A stretch of 64,000 bases of DNA from Paraburkholderia tuberum STM678 (GTDB lineage Bacteria; Pseudomonadota; Gammaproteobacteria; Burkholderiales; Burkholderiaceae). The position numbers and the translations under genes are program-made. Each line of letters starts with the position of its first letter. Position 1 is the first letter of the stretch. The stretch is taken from positions 1 to 64,000 of the forward strand of contig NZ_CADFGP010000019.1 in the NCBI RefSeq assembly GCF_902833905.1, written 5' to 3'. The notes under the pieces are model-generated. The model was not told the origin of the DNA and did not search any database. It saw nothing but the letters and a program-made list of their open reading frames with translations. Positions 15,584 through 24,794 of this stretch are shown here, in pieces.

Positions 15584-16489
15584 TCACTCGTTCGCTGGCG
15601 GCTTGCCGGTCCTGTCGAAGTCGATCGGTTGCCCCGTATGCGGGTGCGGTGTGAACGAGAAATGCGCGCGCACGTACTTCTGCGATAGCGTGCACAGCAA
15701 GTCCATCAATGCAATCTGCTCGGGCGGAAAGACCGGCGCGCGATCCGCCGCGTCGATCGGTTTTTGCATGTAGCGCACGATGTCTTTTTCGAAATCGCTG
15801 ACGCAATAGTCCAGCACCTGATCGCCTTCGATCGGATAGGCCGCCACCTTCAGTTCGGGATGCAGCGACAGATACGTGCTGAACAGACGCTCGGCAACGA
15901 ATGGCAGGAACGGTGCGTCGTCCGAGTGGATCGTGGGCTCCAGCACCCCGCGCGCGGCCTCGGTGCCGCTCTGCGTTTCGAGGAACGTGGCAATCGGCTC
16001 AAGCACCTTGCCGACGTAGCTTTCCCAGAACGACTGCGAACCGACCCAGAAATTGCAATAGCACAGCGTATGCGGCGACTGACGGGGCGCCTCACGCAGA
16101 TTCCACGCGATGCCGCAGGCGTCGAGCAGTTGCTGGCTGCGCTCGACGAGTCCCGGATGCGCATGCTCGCCCTGCATCCACGCGGTGTACGAGAAATACG
16201 CGAGTTGCGGAAACGGATTGATCATCCAGACGTCGGCGTCGGCATTGGCCTGCACGAACTCCAGAAACCGGCTGCCGTCTATGCGCGCCTTCAGCGCGAA
16301 CTTCGGCGAAAAAAGACCGGTAATCTGCTGCTGCCGATGCATGCCCTTGCGGTACATGTCGACGAGAATATAAAACTCGCGCCACGCGGCGTGCGCGTTA
16401 TCGCGCAGTTCGAGCGGTTGAAAAGCCTGTTCGGACAGGACCTGTCCCGGCGCGTAAAGCGGCTCGAAGATCTTGATCGATGCACTCAT
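15584..16489 (-). CDS. Protein of unknown function in glycosyltransferase operon
   Basis: This 301-residue soluble protein has no signal peptide and no domain I can name. Visible features are FYILVDMYRKG near 45-55, DVWMINPFPQLAYFSYTAW near 87-105, and several Trp/Tyr-rich stretches. Its position as last gene of a four-gene operon of glycosyltransferases (16.5-19.1 kb) suggests a role in glycan assembly, possibly as an undescribed glycosyltransferase. The ATG at 16489 overlaps the previous stop as ATGA; longer in-frame readings upstream lie inside that gene. Confidence 0.7.
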   Translation of the reverse strand: MSASIKIFEPLYAPGQVLSEQAFQPLELRDNAHAAWREFYILVDMYRKGMHRQQQITGLFSPKFALKARIDGSRFLEFVQANADADVWMINPFPQLAYFSYTAWMQGEHAHPGLVERSQQLLDACGIAWNLREAPRQSPHTLCYCNFWVGSQSFWESYVGKVLEPIATFLETQSGTEAARGVLEPTIHSDDAPFLPFVAERLFSTYLSLHPELKVAAYPIEGDQVLDYCVSDFEKDIVRYMQKPIDAADRAPVFPPEQIALMDLLCTLSQKYVRAHFSFTPHPHTGQPIDFDRTGKPPANE

Positions 16490-17076
16490 GACAGCCCTGC
16501 GATCTGCAGATAATAGTTTCCGGTATGCACGTTGCGCCGGAACAGCGTGAGCGATGCATTCGGCACCAGCACGTTGGGAAAGCGGGACAACGGCACGTTC
16601 AGCAGGTATTGCGAGATCACCGAGATCGGTCCCGCGTGACACACGGCGGCGATCAGGCCAGGCTGCTCAGCGTGCCGCAGCACCTCCTCCTCGAGCCAGT
16701 TCACCGAACGCGCGGCCAGTTCGAGATGCGACTCGCCGCCCTCGTAACGGTCCGACAGATGTTTGCCCCAGTCGGGAAACGCCAGACGAAAATCTTCGGC
16801 CTTCCAGGTCGCGAACCGCCCCGCATTGGTTTCGCCGAGACGGGCGTCGACGGTCCAGTCGCTGTTGTCCTCGAACAGCACTTCAGTGGTCTGCAACGCG
16901 CGCCGCCACGGGCTCGAAAAAACGCGGTCGGGCGCGAAACCGTGACTTTCCATCAGCGTGCGTAGCTTCGCGGCCTGCTGCAGGCCATGCTCGGTCAACT
17001 CGTCCTGCTCGGTCGAGTTCAACAGGCCAGCCACGTTGGCGTGCGATTGGCCGTGTCGAATCAGAAGAAGATCCAT
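16486..17076 (-). CDS. Histidine phosphatase family protein (phosphoglycerate mutase-like)
   Basis: This 196-residue protein has the family signature LLIRHGQSHAN at residues 4-14 (nucleophilic His8) and the second catalytic His in AVCHAGPIS near 144-152. Arg and Glu of the phosphate pocket are present (SPWRRALQT near 56; E near 82). Members in polysaccharide clusters remove phosphate from sugar phosphates or act on nucleotides; the substrate here is unknown. It lies 14 bp after the preceding glycosyltransferase stop and is coupled to the next gene by ATGA. Confidence 0.8.
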   Translation of the reverse strand: MDLLLIRHGQSHANVAGLLNSTEQDELTEHGLQQAAKLRTLMESHGFAPDRVFSSPWRRALQTTEVLFEDNSDWTVDARLGETNAGRFATWKAEDFRLAFPDWGKHLSDRYEGGESHLELAARSVNWLEEEVLRHAEQPGLIAAVCHAGPISVISQYLLNVPLSRFPNVLVPNASLTLFRRNVHTGNYYLQIAGLS

Positions 17077-17090
17077 AGGTGTTAGGTGCT

Positions 17091-18164
17091 TTAAGGCTTG
17101 GGGTCGGGCAAGGCCTTCAGGAACATCGACGAAATGCGTCGCACGCTGAAACGGTCGAACACGTCGGCGTAGGCATTGCGGCGGATCGACTGGCGAAGCT
17201 GCGGGTCGCCCAGCATGTCCTCCAGCGCTCGTGCCCAGCTCTCGGCCGTGTTCGACGCAATGTATCCCGTCTCACGATGTTTGACGTTCTCGCGGTAGGT
17301 CGGGCAATCCGAATAGATGCTCGGGATGCCGAGGCTGCCGTAGTCCGCGTATTTGATCGGCGACTTGCACGAGTTGAAAAACAGCGTCTCCGGATCCTCT
17401 TCGGCGCCGAGCGGCACGATCGCGAACGTGTAGCCTTCGTCGCGAATGGTCTTCTTGTATTCGAGGTTGCCGCGGCTGCCGCGATGCGTCATGCGGGCAA
17501 TTGTGTTGAGCTCCGGAAACGGATCGCCCCAGAAGTCGATCGACACGTTTTCGTGGCGCGCGAGAAAACTGCGCAAGGTGCCGAAAAACTCCTTGCGAAA
17601 GCTCACGAGCTTGATGCCGTCGAGATTGGAGAAGATGATCTTCGGCGGCTGGGTTTCGGTCCACAGTTCCGGCGACAGGTCGAACGCCTGATCGTCGAAA
17701 CCGTTCGGGATGATCAGCACGTCGTCCGAGCGCCGCACTTTGCGCATGCGCTCCTGCAACAGCGAGTTCGACGCCGTGGCCGCGCTCGCCTCGCGAATCA
17801 TCGCGAGCACGTTGTAGAGCACGTCCTCGTTCATTTCGAGCACGCTCCACGACGGCAGATCGAGCAGCCAGTCGTCGAGATCGTAAATCGTATGAAGACC
17901 GAGTTCGTTGGCCATCCGCATGATCTTCAGCGACAGATTCGACACGTGCTTGTTGAACAGCACGACGTCGAAGCGATGCAGATGGCTGACGCCAACGTCC
18001 GCCTCCGAGATCTGCTCCCATTCGATCAACCGATGGCGCTGCATGTACGAAAGCAAAGGCGCGAAGCGCGCGCCGATGGTGCGCGAATTCATTCGCCCAT
18101 CGGTCATGGAGCGCCGCTGAACGACGAGCAGTCGGGGAATCTTAGTAATTTGTGAGGCCGGCAT
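17091..18164 (-). CDS. Glycosyltransferase, GT-B fold (GT4-like)
   Basis: This 357-residue protein has an N-terminal domain with DVVLFNKHVSN and the acidic YDLDDWLLDLP near 103-113, typical of a group of GT4 enzymes in O-antigen loci. The C-terminal part has IIPNGFDDQAFDLSP and SPIKYADYGSLGIPSIYSDC near 278-297, where the donor phosphate is usually held. A clear EX7E is not present in its usual form. The start overlaps the end of the upstream glycosyltransferase gene by 23 bp. Linkage made is unknown. Confidence 0.78.
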   Translation of the reverse strand: MPASQITKIPRLLVVQRRSMTDGRMNSRTIGARFAPLLSYMQRHRLIEWEQISEADVGVSHLHRFDVVLFNKHVSNLSLKIMRMANELGLHTIYDLDDWLLDLPSWSVLEMNEDVLYNVLAMIREASAATASNSLLQERMRKVRRSDDVLIIPNGFDDQAFDLSPELWTETQPPKIIFSNLDGIKLVSFRKEFFGTLRSFLARHENVSIDFWGDPFPELNTIARMTHRGSRGNLEYKKTIRDEGYTFAIVPLGAEEDPETLFFNSCKSPIKYADYGSLGIPSIYSDCPTYRENVKHRETGYIASNTAESWARALEDMLGDPQLRQSIRRNAYADVFDRFSVRRISSMFLKALPDPKP

Positions 18165-19131
18165 CGATCAGGTGTCTGATTAGGTCTGCTGCTACCGTGC
18201 CCGACGAGTGCCGTGCATAGACGCGTTCGTAGTTACTTTCAATCTTTTCGTCCCTGTCCGGGTCGGTCAGGGCAGCCTGAATGGCGGGAACGATGTCCGG
18301 CGCGCGGGTGGAAGCCGCGTACCAGACATTGTCGTCGAAGTGCTCGCGCTGCCAATCCCCATCAACCATGACGAGCGGCTGCTTCACGAACGCGCCTTCG
18401 AGGCACGAGCGCCCGGGCGGATCGAGGCTCGGCTCCGCCACTACCATCGCGCTGGCGAGCGCGGAGCGCAACAGCGCGCTGCAGGGCTGGATGAACGGCA
18501 GGAAATGAATGCCGCGACGCGCTTCGCGAACGCACTGCCGGTAATACTCCTCGTCCCTGAAACCGCCGACCATCAGGCCGTTCATGTCGAGCTGGTTCAG
18601 TGCGCGGATCAGTTCGAGCTGATTCTTGATCGGCTCGATCAAGCCGAGGCACAGCACGTAGTCCGAGACGTCGCAGACCGTGGGGAGCAAATCCTTGTCG
18701 GCCGGCAGCAGGAACCGGTCGGATATGCCGGAGCCCACCACCACGCATTTACCTGGATCGACCGTGATGTACCTGTTGAAGTGCGCGAGTTCGGCGGAGG
18801 ACTTGAACAGTAGCCGCTCGGCACGCTGCACGAACGCCTCGATGCGGCTGATTTCCGCCGGGTCGGGCGCGCTCAACCACCAGACGTTCGGCCACAGGAA
18901 CAGCTTCTTGCCCTGACTCACCGTTTCGCGAACGATCGCTTCTCCGTCCGCATGGACGGAGAAGTGCATCACCGCGTCGTAAAAGCGTAGCGGCCGGCTG
19001 CGAATGCCGTAAATGTCGGCCTGTACGTCCGAATCGTTGAGAAGTTCGGCGACCTGCACGAGTTCCGACTCACCACCACCGCTCGTCATGAACGCGGTAC
19101 TGTGAGTGGTCAGGAGAATTTTAAAATGCAT
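18142..19131 (-). CDS. Glycosyltransferase, GT-B fold (GT4-like)
   Basis: This 329-residue protein is the first gene of the four-gene minus-strand operon. It begins with LLTTHSTAFMTSGGGESEL, the glycine-rich loop shared with the protein at 7999-8970. It contains CLGLIEPIKNQLELIRAL near 175-192 and EPSLDPPGRSCLEGAF near 248-263, which is an E..E motif of the donor site. A GGAG ribosome binding site sits 8 bases before the ATG. It faces the methyltransferase at 19635 across a 503-bp divergent gap. Confidence 0.8.
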   Translation of the reverse strand: MHFKILLTTHSTAFMTSGGGESELVQVAELLNDSDVQADIYGIRSRPLRFYDAVMHFSVHADGEAIVRETVSQGKKLFLWPNVWWLSAPDPAEISRIEAFVQRAERLLFKSSAELAHFNRYITVDPGKCVVVGSGISDRFLLPADKDLLPTVCDVSDYVLCLGLIEPIKNQLELIRALNQLDMNGLMVGGFRDEEYYRQCVREARRGIHFLPFIQPCSALLRSALASAMVVAEPSLDPPGRSCLEGAFVKQPLVMVDGDWQREHFDDNVWYAASTRAPDIVPAIQAALTDPDRDEKIESNYERVYARHSSGTVAADLIRHLIDAGLTNY

Positions 19132-19500
19132 ATTGCGGGCTCCGTCCCGAATCGTGGGCGCTGGCGCCGTCCGCCGGACGGTGCGGAATTCACGCGTTCG
19201 CGCGACCTGTGAAACAGGCGCGGACTATTATCGGCAGGGGCTCGATTTTACGCCAAATCGTAACGCAGACGATCGCCCGCGAGCGACGCGCAGAGCACCC
19301 TGTTGCATGCTTTCGTCGGCTTACGTGGCTTACGAAACGATGACCGCCCCGCCCTCTTCTGGCGCGCACTCGCGACTCACGCGCGGTATCCACGGAAAAC
19401 GGACGGCCATGACCCTTGGCATCGCGGCTGTGCGGATTGCTATGACGAATAATTTGTAAGTAACGGTAAATGCGGGCTCATGTCGGAACATCAGGAAATG

Positions 19501-19529
19501 TTGGACGTGCAGAATACTGAGGGTACGAT
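19501..19529 (+). promoter_or_regulatory. Candidate sigma-70 promoter for the 19.6-22.9 kb genes
   Basis: TTGGAC and TACGAT are 17 bp apart, 106 bp before the methyltransferase start, in a local dip of GC. A short GC-rich hairpin (CCGGCC/GGCCGG near 19540) follows in the leader. The remainder of the 19132-19634 gap holds nothing else I recognise. Confidence 0.4.
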
Positions 19530-19634
19530 AGACTGGCCGGCCGGGAGGGCCGGCTCGACAGCCAGTCGGCATATCGGTATGAATTCGCTGTTCTGTCATG
19601 GCTTTTCGCAAATTCTTTCAAGCGGAGAAACAAG

Positions 19635-20591
19635 ATGTCGGCATCGCCCGAGCTTCTCGATTCACTTGCCGCGCAGCATCCCGAGATTGCAGAACTGATC
19701 GCTGAACGGGACAAGTATCGCGACGCGCTTCAGGTCAATATTCCGCACTTTTCGAATCTCGGCGACGTGCCTCCAGGCCACTACTATTCGCCGATCCCGT
19801 CGATCCCCGACATCAAACAGAATGAAGCACGGCTGTTCGGTAACGTCTCGCGCACGCTGCCCGGCATCGAGTTCAACGAAGAGGCGCAGGTGCGGCTCGT
19901 CGGCGAGTTCGCCGACAAGTACTACGGCGAAATGCCGTTCGAGCCGCACAAGAAAGACGGCCTGCGCTTCTACTTCGAGAACGTGATGTTCTCGTATGGC
20001 GACGCGACGTCGCTGTACTGCATGATTCGCCACCTGCGGCCGCGCCGCATGGTCGAGATCGGCTCGGGTTTTTCGTCCGCCGTTTCGCTCGATACCAACG
20101 ACCTGTTCTTCGACGGCCAGATCCAGTGCACCTTCGTCGAACCGAACAATGAACGCTTGCTGTCGTTGCTGACCGAGAAAGACAAGGTCACCTCGAAGAT
20201 CGTCAAGTCGCTCGCGCAGGACGTCGACCTGTCCGTATTCGCGGAGCTCGAAGCGAACGACATACTGTTCGTCGATTCGTCGCACGTGAGCAAGATCGGC
20301 AGCGACGTGAACCGCATCGTCTTCGAGATACTGCCGATCCTCGCGCCCGGCGTGCACATACACTTTCACGACGTGTTCCTGCCGCTCGAATACCCGCCGC
20401 AGTGGATCTACGAAGGCCGCGCGTGGAACGAAGCCTATCTGCTGCGCGCCTTCCTCCAGTACAACAGCGCGTTCGAAGTTGTCCTGATGAATACGTTCAT
20501 GGGACACTTCCATGCGGACCTGATGAACGCGCGGATGCCGCTCTTCATGCGCAATCCCGGCGCGAGCTTCTGGATTCGAAAGACACGTTAG
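19635..20591 (+). CDS. Class I SAM-dependent methyltransferase (Methyltransf_24-like)
   Basis: This 318-residue protein has the SAM motif I VEIGSGFSSA near 140-149. The acidic residue FVEPN near 172 and the motif II-like ILFVDSSHVSKIGSDV near 212-227 follow, then HFHDVFLP. The 110 residues before the methyltransferase domain are not recognised. GGAG lies 8 bases before the ATG. Members in polysaccharide clusters methylate sugar hydroxyls or modify chain ends. It probably forms a transcription unit with the next two genes (43 and 77 bp gaps). Confidence 0.82.
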   Translation: MSASPELLDSLAAQHPEIAELIAERDKYRDALQVNIPHFSNLGDVPPGHYYSPIPSIPDIKQNEARLFGNVSRTLPGIEFNEEAQVRLVGEFADKYYGEMPFEPHKKDGLRFYFENVMFSYGDATSLYCMIRHLRPRRMVEIGSGFSSAVSLDTNDLFFDGQIQCTFVEPNNERLLSLLTEKDKVTSKIVKSLAQDVDLSVFAELEANDILFVDSSHVSKIGSDVNRIVFEILPILAPGVHIHFHDVFLPLEYPPQWIYEGRAWNEAYLLRAFLQYNSAFEVVLMNTFMGHFHADLMNARMPLFMRNPGASFWIRKTR

Positions 20592-20633
20592 GCGCCGCGG
20601 CGCAAACGTCTCACATTTTGCGGAGATTGAAAG

Positions 20634-21707
20634 ATGACTTCGACGAACGCGCTCGAGCATCGCAACGAAGGCGCGTCCATGCGAGCCGGCTTGCAAGACG
20701 GGGTGCGCGCGATGAAGGTCGGCCGCATCCCGGTACCTGAGTTGCTACCCGGCACCGTGATCGTCAAGGTGGCGAGCGTCGGTATCTGCGGCAGCGATCT
20801 GCACGCTTACCGGAACGTCGACGTTCATCAAAGCTTTCCGAACGGCCACGAACTGAGCGGCACCGCGGTCGAGATCGGCGAGGGCGTGACGAGCGTGCGC
20901 GTCGGCCAGCGCGTGACGATCGACATGGTGATGGGCACCGCGTGCGGCAAATGCGAGTACTGCAAGCTCGGCGCGCCGATTCACTGCCGCGCGCGCGAAT
21001 TTCCGTTCGGCGGCGGCTTTGCCGAATACGTGCGCACCAAGGAATCGGGCGTGTTCCCGCTGCCCGATGCCGTCGACGATCAGCTCGGCGCCATCGTCGA
21101 GCCGGTGGCGGTCGGCATCCACGGGTGCCGCAAGATGCCGATTGCGCGCGGCTCGGTCGGCGTCGTGATCGGCGCGGGCACGATCGGCCTCGCGGCACTC
21201 GCCGCGGCGCTGGACGCTGGCAGTGAAAATGTCTACGTGGTCGCAAGACACGCGGCTCAGGCGCGCGCGGCGCTGGCGATGGGCGCCACCGCGATCCTGC
21301 CGGCCGATCGCGCCGAAGCGCTCGCCATGGTCGAACAGGCAACCGGCGGATTGGGCGCGCACTACGCAATCGAAGCGGTCGGCGGAACGGCCGACACGTT
21401 CGACTTCGCCTGTCAGTTCGTGCGCCCGCTCGGCCACGTGTGCGTGCTCGGTGCCTTCGATCACGGCTTCAGGAACATCGAAATCATCAAACCGCACATC
21501 AAGGAACTGACGATTCATCTGCCGAACTGCTACGGCTATATCGACGGTCAGCACGACTTCGCGCTCGCGATCGATCTGCTGGCGCGCAAGGGCGATACGT
21601 TGCGCGCCATGATCACGCACGACCTGAGCCTCGACGACGTCGACGAGGCCTTTCGTCTGGCCAGCGACAAAAGTTCGGACTCCATCAAGGTGCAGATGCA
21701 TACCTGA
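20634..21707 (+). CDS. Zinc-dependent alcohol/polyol dehydrogenase (MDR family)
   Basis: This 357-residue medium-chain dehydrogenase has the catalytic zinc ligands in VGICGSDLH and NGHELSG. The structural zinc lobe is CGKCEYCKLGAPIHC, with all four Cys present. The NAD-binding fold is GAGTIGLAALAAAL near 178-191. It resembles the sorbitol/threonine/L-idonate dehydrogenase branch. Lying between two methyltransferases within a glycan locus, it may oxidise or reduce a sugar or polyol precursor. The first ~15 residues are extra compared with typical members, so a later start is possible. Confidence 0.82.
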   Translation: MTSTNALEHRNEGASMRAGLQDGVRAMKVGRIPVPELLPGTVIVKVASVGICGSDLHAYRNVDVHQSFPNGHELSGTAVEIGEGVTSVRVGQRVTIDMVMGTACGKCEYCKLGAPIHCRAREFPFGGGFAEYVRTKESGVFPLPDAVDDQLGAIVEPVAVGIHGCRKMPIARGSVGVVIGAGTIGLAALAAALDAGSENVYVVARHAAQARAALAMGATAILPADRAEALAMVEQATGGLGAHYAIEAVGGTADTFDFACQFVRPLGHVCVLGAFDHGFRNIEIIKPHIKELTIHLPNCYGYIDGQHDFALAIDLLARKGDTLRAMITHDLSLDDVDEAFRLASDKSSDSIKVQMHT

Positions 21708-21784
21708 TGGTGTAAGCGGTCTCGCGCAATGCAGTGAACATCGGTCATAACTGGAAGCTGTGCCGTCCAATACGAGGAGGCAAC

Positions 21785-22945
21785 ATGGCGAAGGAAGACA
21801 ATGCTCTCAGCATCGATGAAATTCGCGATAAGCGGCGTTGCCGTCTGCTGAAAGGACTGAACGTCAAGGAAAGCGTGGGCGTCGAGATAGGCCCGCTGTG
21901 CTGGCCTCTCGTGCGACGCAGCGACGCCGGTGAAATCATCTACGTCGACCATACGGACACGCCGCACCTGCGTCAGAAGTACAAAGACGATCCGCATCTC
22001 GACGTCAATGAGATCGTCGATGTCGACGCGGTGTGGGGGCGCAACACACTGCATGAAGCGATCAGGGGCCGCTATGTCGACTACGTGGTGGCCTCTCACG
22101 TCGTCGAGCATGTTCCCGATCTCGTGACGTGGCTCGGAGAACTTGGCGCGGTCCTCAAACCGACCGGCGAAGTGCGTCTCGTCGTTCCCGACCGACGCTA
22201 CACCTTCGATTATTTCCGTCGCGAAAGCCGGTTGCCCGAAGTACTGGCCAGCTATATCGCGCGTGCGCGGGTACCGCAGCCCTACTCGCTACTCGATCAC
22301 TGCCTGTCCGCCGCCGATGTGTCGACACAGGAAGCGTGGCAAAAGCGGATCGACCCGCAGTCAGTCAGACGGCATCACACATGGCAAGGCGCGCTGCATC
22401 TCGCGCGCGACGCATTCGAAAACGGCACGTATCACGACGTTCACTGCTGGGTGTTCACGCCGCGCTCGTTTGCGAAACTGATTGCCGATCTTTGCGAAAT
22501 GAAGCTGATCGATTTCGCGTGTGAAGACTTCTGCGACACGATGCGCAACGACATTGAGTTTTCCGTCGTGATGAGGCGCTCGCGCGATTCGCAATATATT
22601 GCCGAGAGCTGGCGGCGTATGGAGCGGCAGGCCAGCGACATAACGCCGGCCGTGCCGTTCTGGCGCACGCACCGCAAACTCCGGGAGCTATGCTCGGGAC
22701 AGGACGCCGGTAAGAGCCCGCAGCGCGTATGCGGACAGCGTAGCGAACTGGACTCCGACACAGCGATCAAATTGCCGCCGGGTTTCAATGAGCAGGAATA
22801 TCTCGCCGCCAATACAGACGTGGCGGCGGCGGGCGTGAACGCGGGTCAGCATTACCTTCAATATGGGTGGCGGGAGGGGCGGGCCTTGCGGCCGGCCCCC
22901 GAGGCTCAGGCTGCCCCTGCTCCGGTCGCCATTGAAGCGAGGTAA
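21785..22945 (+). CDS. SAM-dependent methyltransferase with C-terminal repeat-like tail
   Basis: The start at 21785 has a strong GAGGAGG site; an in-frame ATG at 21734 does not. The protein has about 386 residues. Motif I is VGVEIGPLCWPLV near 32-44, the acidic ribose ligand is in IIYVDHTD, and SHVVEHVPDL is motif IV-like, as in methyltransferases of glycan clusters. The C-terminal 35 residues (FNEQEYLAANTDVAAAGVN, then HYLQYGWREGR) match a short module found at the ends of many surface-glycan and secreted proteins. Its purpose is unknown. Confidence 0.8.
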   Translation: MAKEDNALSIDEIRDKRRCRLLKGLNVKESVGVEIGPLCWPLVRRSDAGEIIYVDHTDTPHLRQKYKDDPHLDVNEIVDVDAVWGRNTLHEAIRGRYVDYVVASHVVEHVPDLVTWLGELGAVLKPTGEVRLVVPDRRYTFDYFRRESRLPEVLASYIARARVPQPYSLLDHCLSAADVSTQEAWQKRIDPQSVRRHHTWQGALHLARDAFENGTYHDVHCWVFTPRSFAKLIADLCEMKLIDFACEDFCDTMRNDIEFSVVMRRSRDSQYIAESWRRMERQASDITPAVPFWRTHRKLRELCSGQDAGKSPQRVCGQRSELDSDTAIKLPPGFNEQEYLAANTDVAAAGVNAGQHYLQYGWREGRALRPAPEAQAAPAPVAIEAR

Positions 22946-22973
22946 CGATCGAGACGGGGAAACGCTCGATGAC

Positions 22974-23160
22974 CTAATGGCCGGGCGGGCTAGCAGGAAT
23001 CTGTACCGCCCAGTTCGGCGCGACCTTTAGCGTATGCCCCTTGTCGTTCGCCGTAACGTTCCACATTGCGATGAGCGCCGGAAGCAGTATCCATTGAATA
23101 TTCGTCACGTTCAGCAGCGTCTCGCCCGTCTGCGGGACCAGCAGAGGTTTTTGGACAAAA
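22974..23160 (-). pseudogene. 3' fragment of a lost gene, possibly a membrane glycosyltransferase
   Basis: A minus-strand frame of about 62 codons ends at TAG (22974). It reads like a real C-terminus, with a helix (NIQWILLPALIAMW) followed by NVTANDKGHTLKVAPNW, and its third codon positions are GC-rich. It is cut off upstream by an unrelated hairpin and a stop at about 23208, with no start codon. The pattern of a helix followed by a KG..F.V.P segment recalls the ends of processive GT2 synthases, but the match is weak. Confidence 0.35.
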
Positions 23161-23176
23161 AGATGAGCAGAAGCCC

Positions 23177-23205
23177 ACAGCCGACTCGAACATCGAGTCG
23201 GCTGT
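23177..23205. terminator. Perfect 13-bp hairpin between convergent genes
   Basis: ACAGCCGACTCGA and its exact complement are separated by 3 bases, between a gene ending at 22945 (+) and one ending at 23257 (-). No long U-tract is present on either side; probably a bidirectional terminator or mRNA 3' stabiliser. Confidence 0.6.
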
Positions 23206-23256
23206 CATTGCCTCAAGCCGGCAGGCATGAATTCGCAACGAGTGTTGCAGGGCTCA

Positions 23257-24729
23257 TCAGGTCCGTGGCCCTTTCGCGCATGTTTGAATCTGCTGCTGCG
23301 TTCCCGCGGCGTCACTGCGCCGTAGCAGGCGGTAACCAGCGAAATTGAATGTGTCCACAGGAGCATAGGCCTGGCTCGCGAGCAGGCAATTCGCGCTTGC
23401 CTCGAAAGTCCAGAGCGGCTCATGCACGAGAATGTAATCCGGGCTGTACTTCGTGAGCCACGAGTAAAGATCCTTGCGAGCAATGTAGTCCGCGTTATAG
23501 CGATTGGTCAGACCGAGAATGTCGATGATGTACCGGTCGGAGTACCAGCCCACGGTTCCGATCTCGACGCTTGCAACAACCGCCTTGGCGGGTGTGTTGG
23601 TTTTTATCCATTCACCAATATTCTTGTATGCGTCCATCGAGCCGCGCTGCACGTTCGAGATACCAAAGCTGTGATAAACGAAGCCGCTCGTGACGAGAAA
23701 AAACGCAAGGAACAGCGAGAGGAAAACAGAGCTCTCCCGGGACCGCTCGTACGTAAAGCTAAGCACTCTCCACGCGCCGACACCAACGAACAACAAGCCG
23801 AAGAAGAAGAATGGTGCGTAGTACCAGTGGTAATTCGGAATATGCAGAAACACATAAAACGAACCCAGCAGCACGAGATAGAGAATGACGAGCCACGCGA
23901 TCCTCTTGCCGAGACTCGACAGCACACCGACGAGACCGATCGGCAGCATGAACGCGAGCAGCCGGAAGTCACCCCCGAAGAAAGCGTCCTTCATGTACTG
24001 CACGTGGAGAAAAATCAGTCCCTCGCCCCAGTACCCTGACTTGCCCTGTCCGAGCTTCGCATTGCCGGTGGCCGGAAGAAACGCGCCGTAGTAGTAGTAG
24101 TTAAATATGAAATTGGCCGCGAGCAGAATGACCGGTGCGACGAAATACTTAACATGAGGCAGTTTTCTGTTCCTGATGAAGTAATCGACGACCACGACAA
24201 GGCCAAGGAACACACCTTCACTGCGCGTGATGAACAGCAGGCCCAGCACCACACCCAGACCGAAAAATTGCTCCCTGCGATAGAGTACCAACGCGAGCGC
24301 GGAGAGGAACAGAAACAGCGAAGTCTCCATCCCAAAGGTGTCGTAAAAATAATTGAAGGAAACAACGATCAGCGCGCACAGCGTCTGTTCGTATTTTCCG
24401 CTCGCCAGCAGATGCGCTCCGGTGATCGCGGCCGCGCACAGGAACACGAATGACAAAAAGATCGTCGTATATTGCAAATTACCGGCCACGACGTTCGCCA
24501 CGATCAGCAAGTAGGAATACAACGGCGACGTGAGCCCGTTGAAGCGATCGCCCGCGTTGTAGGTGAGCCCTTGCCCGTCAAACAGATTGCGCAAATATCG
24601 CAGATAGATCAGCGAATCATCGAGCTGAAAGTTGCGCGTCTGCCACGCGAGATAACCACCCACGGCAATGGTGACCACCAGTAGAAGCGCGTTCTCCGAA
24701 AGGTACTGTCTAAATCGTTGCATGTTCAT
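23257..24729 (-). CDS. AftB-like GT-C glycosyltransferase (polyprenyl-phosphate sugar user)
   Basis: This 490-residue protein has about ten membrane helices and a C-terminal extracytoplasmic domain (about 375-490). The first loop has FQLDDSLIYLRYLRNL and GLTYNAGDRFNGLTSPLY, the acidic loop of GT-C enzymes that take sugar from a polyprenyl phosphate. The DD(S/A)..YLRY..N plus YN.G....G.TS pattern resembles mycobacterial arabinofuranosyltransferase AftB. As last gene of the unit at 23.3-28.8 kb, it would transfer arabinofuranose from the lipid carrier to a glycan or protein in the periplasm. The donor is inferred from the neighbours; the acceptor is unknown. Confidence 0.72.
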   Translation of the reverse strand: MNMQRFRQYLSENALLLVVTIAVGGYLAWQTRNFQLDDSLIYLRYLRNLFDGQGLTYNAGDRFNGLTSPLYSYLLIVANVVAGNLQYTTIFLSFVFLCAAAITGAHLLASGKYEQTLCALIVVSFNYFYDTFGMETSLFLFLSALALVLYRREQFFGLGVVLGLLFITRSEGVFLGLVVVVDYFIRNRKLPHVKYFVAPVILLAANFIFNYYYYGAFLPATGNAKLGQGKSGYWGEGLIFLHVQYMKDAFFGGDFRLLAFMLPIGLVGVLSSLGKRIAWLVILYLVLLGSFYVFLHIPNYHWYYAPFFFFGLLFVGVGAWRVLSFTYERSRESSVFLSLFLAFFLVTSGFVYHSFGISNVQRGSMDAYKNIGEWIKTNTPAKAVVASVEIGTVGWYSDRYIIDILGLTNRYNADYIARKDLYSWLTKYSPDYILVHEPLWTFEASANCLLASQAYAPVDTFNFAGYRLLRRSDAAGTQQQIQTCAKGPRT

Positions 24730-24794
24730 TGGTCAATATTTTCTGATTACGCGCGTGCGGCAGCGCAACTACAAAAATCAATGCATTGCCCGAA

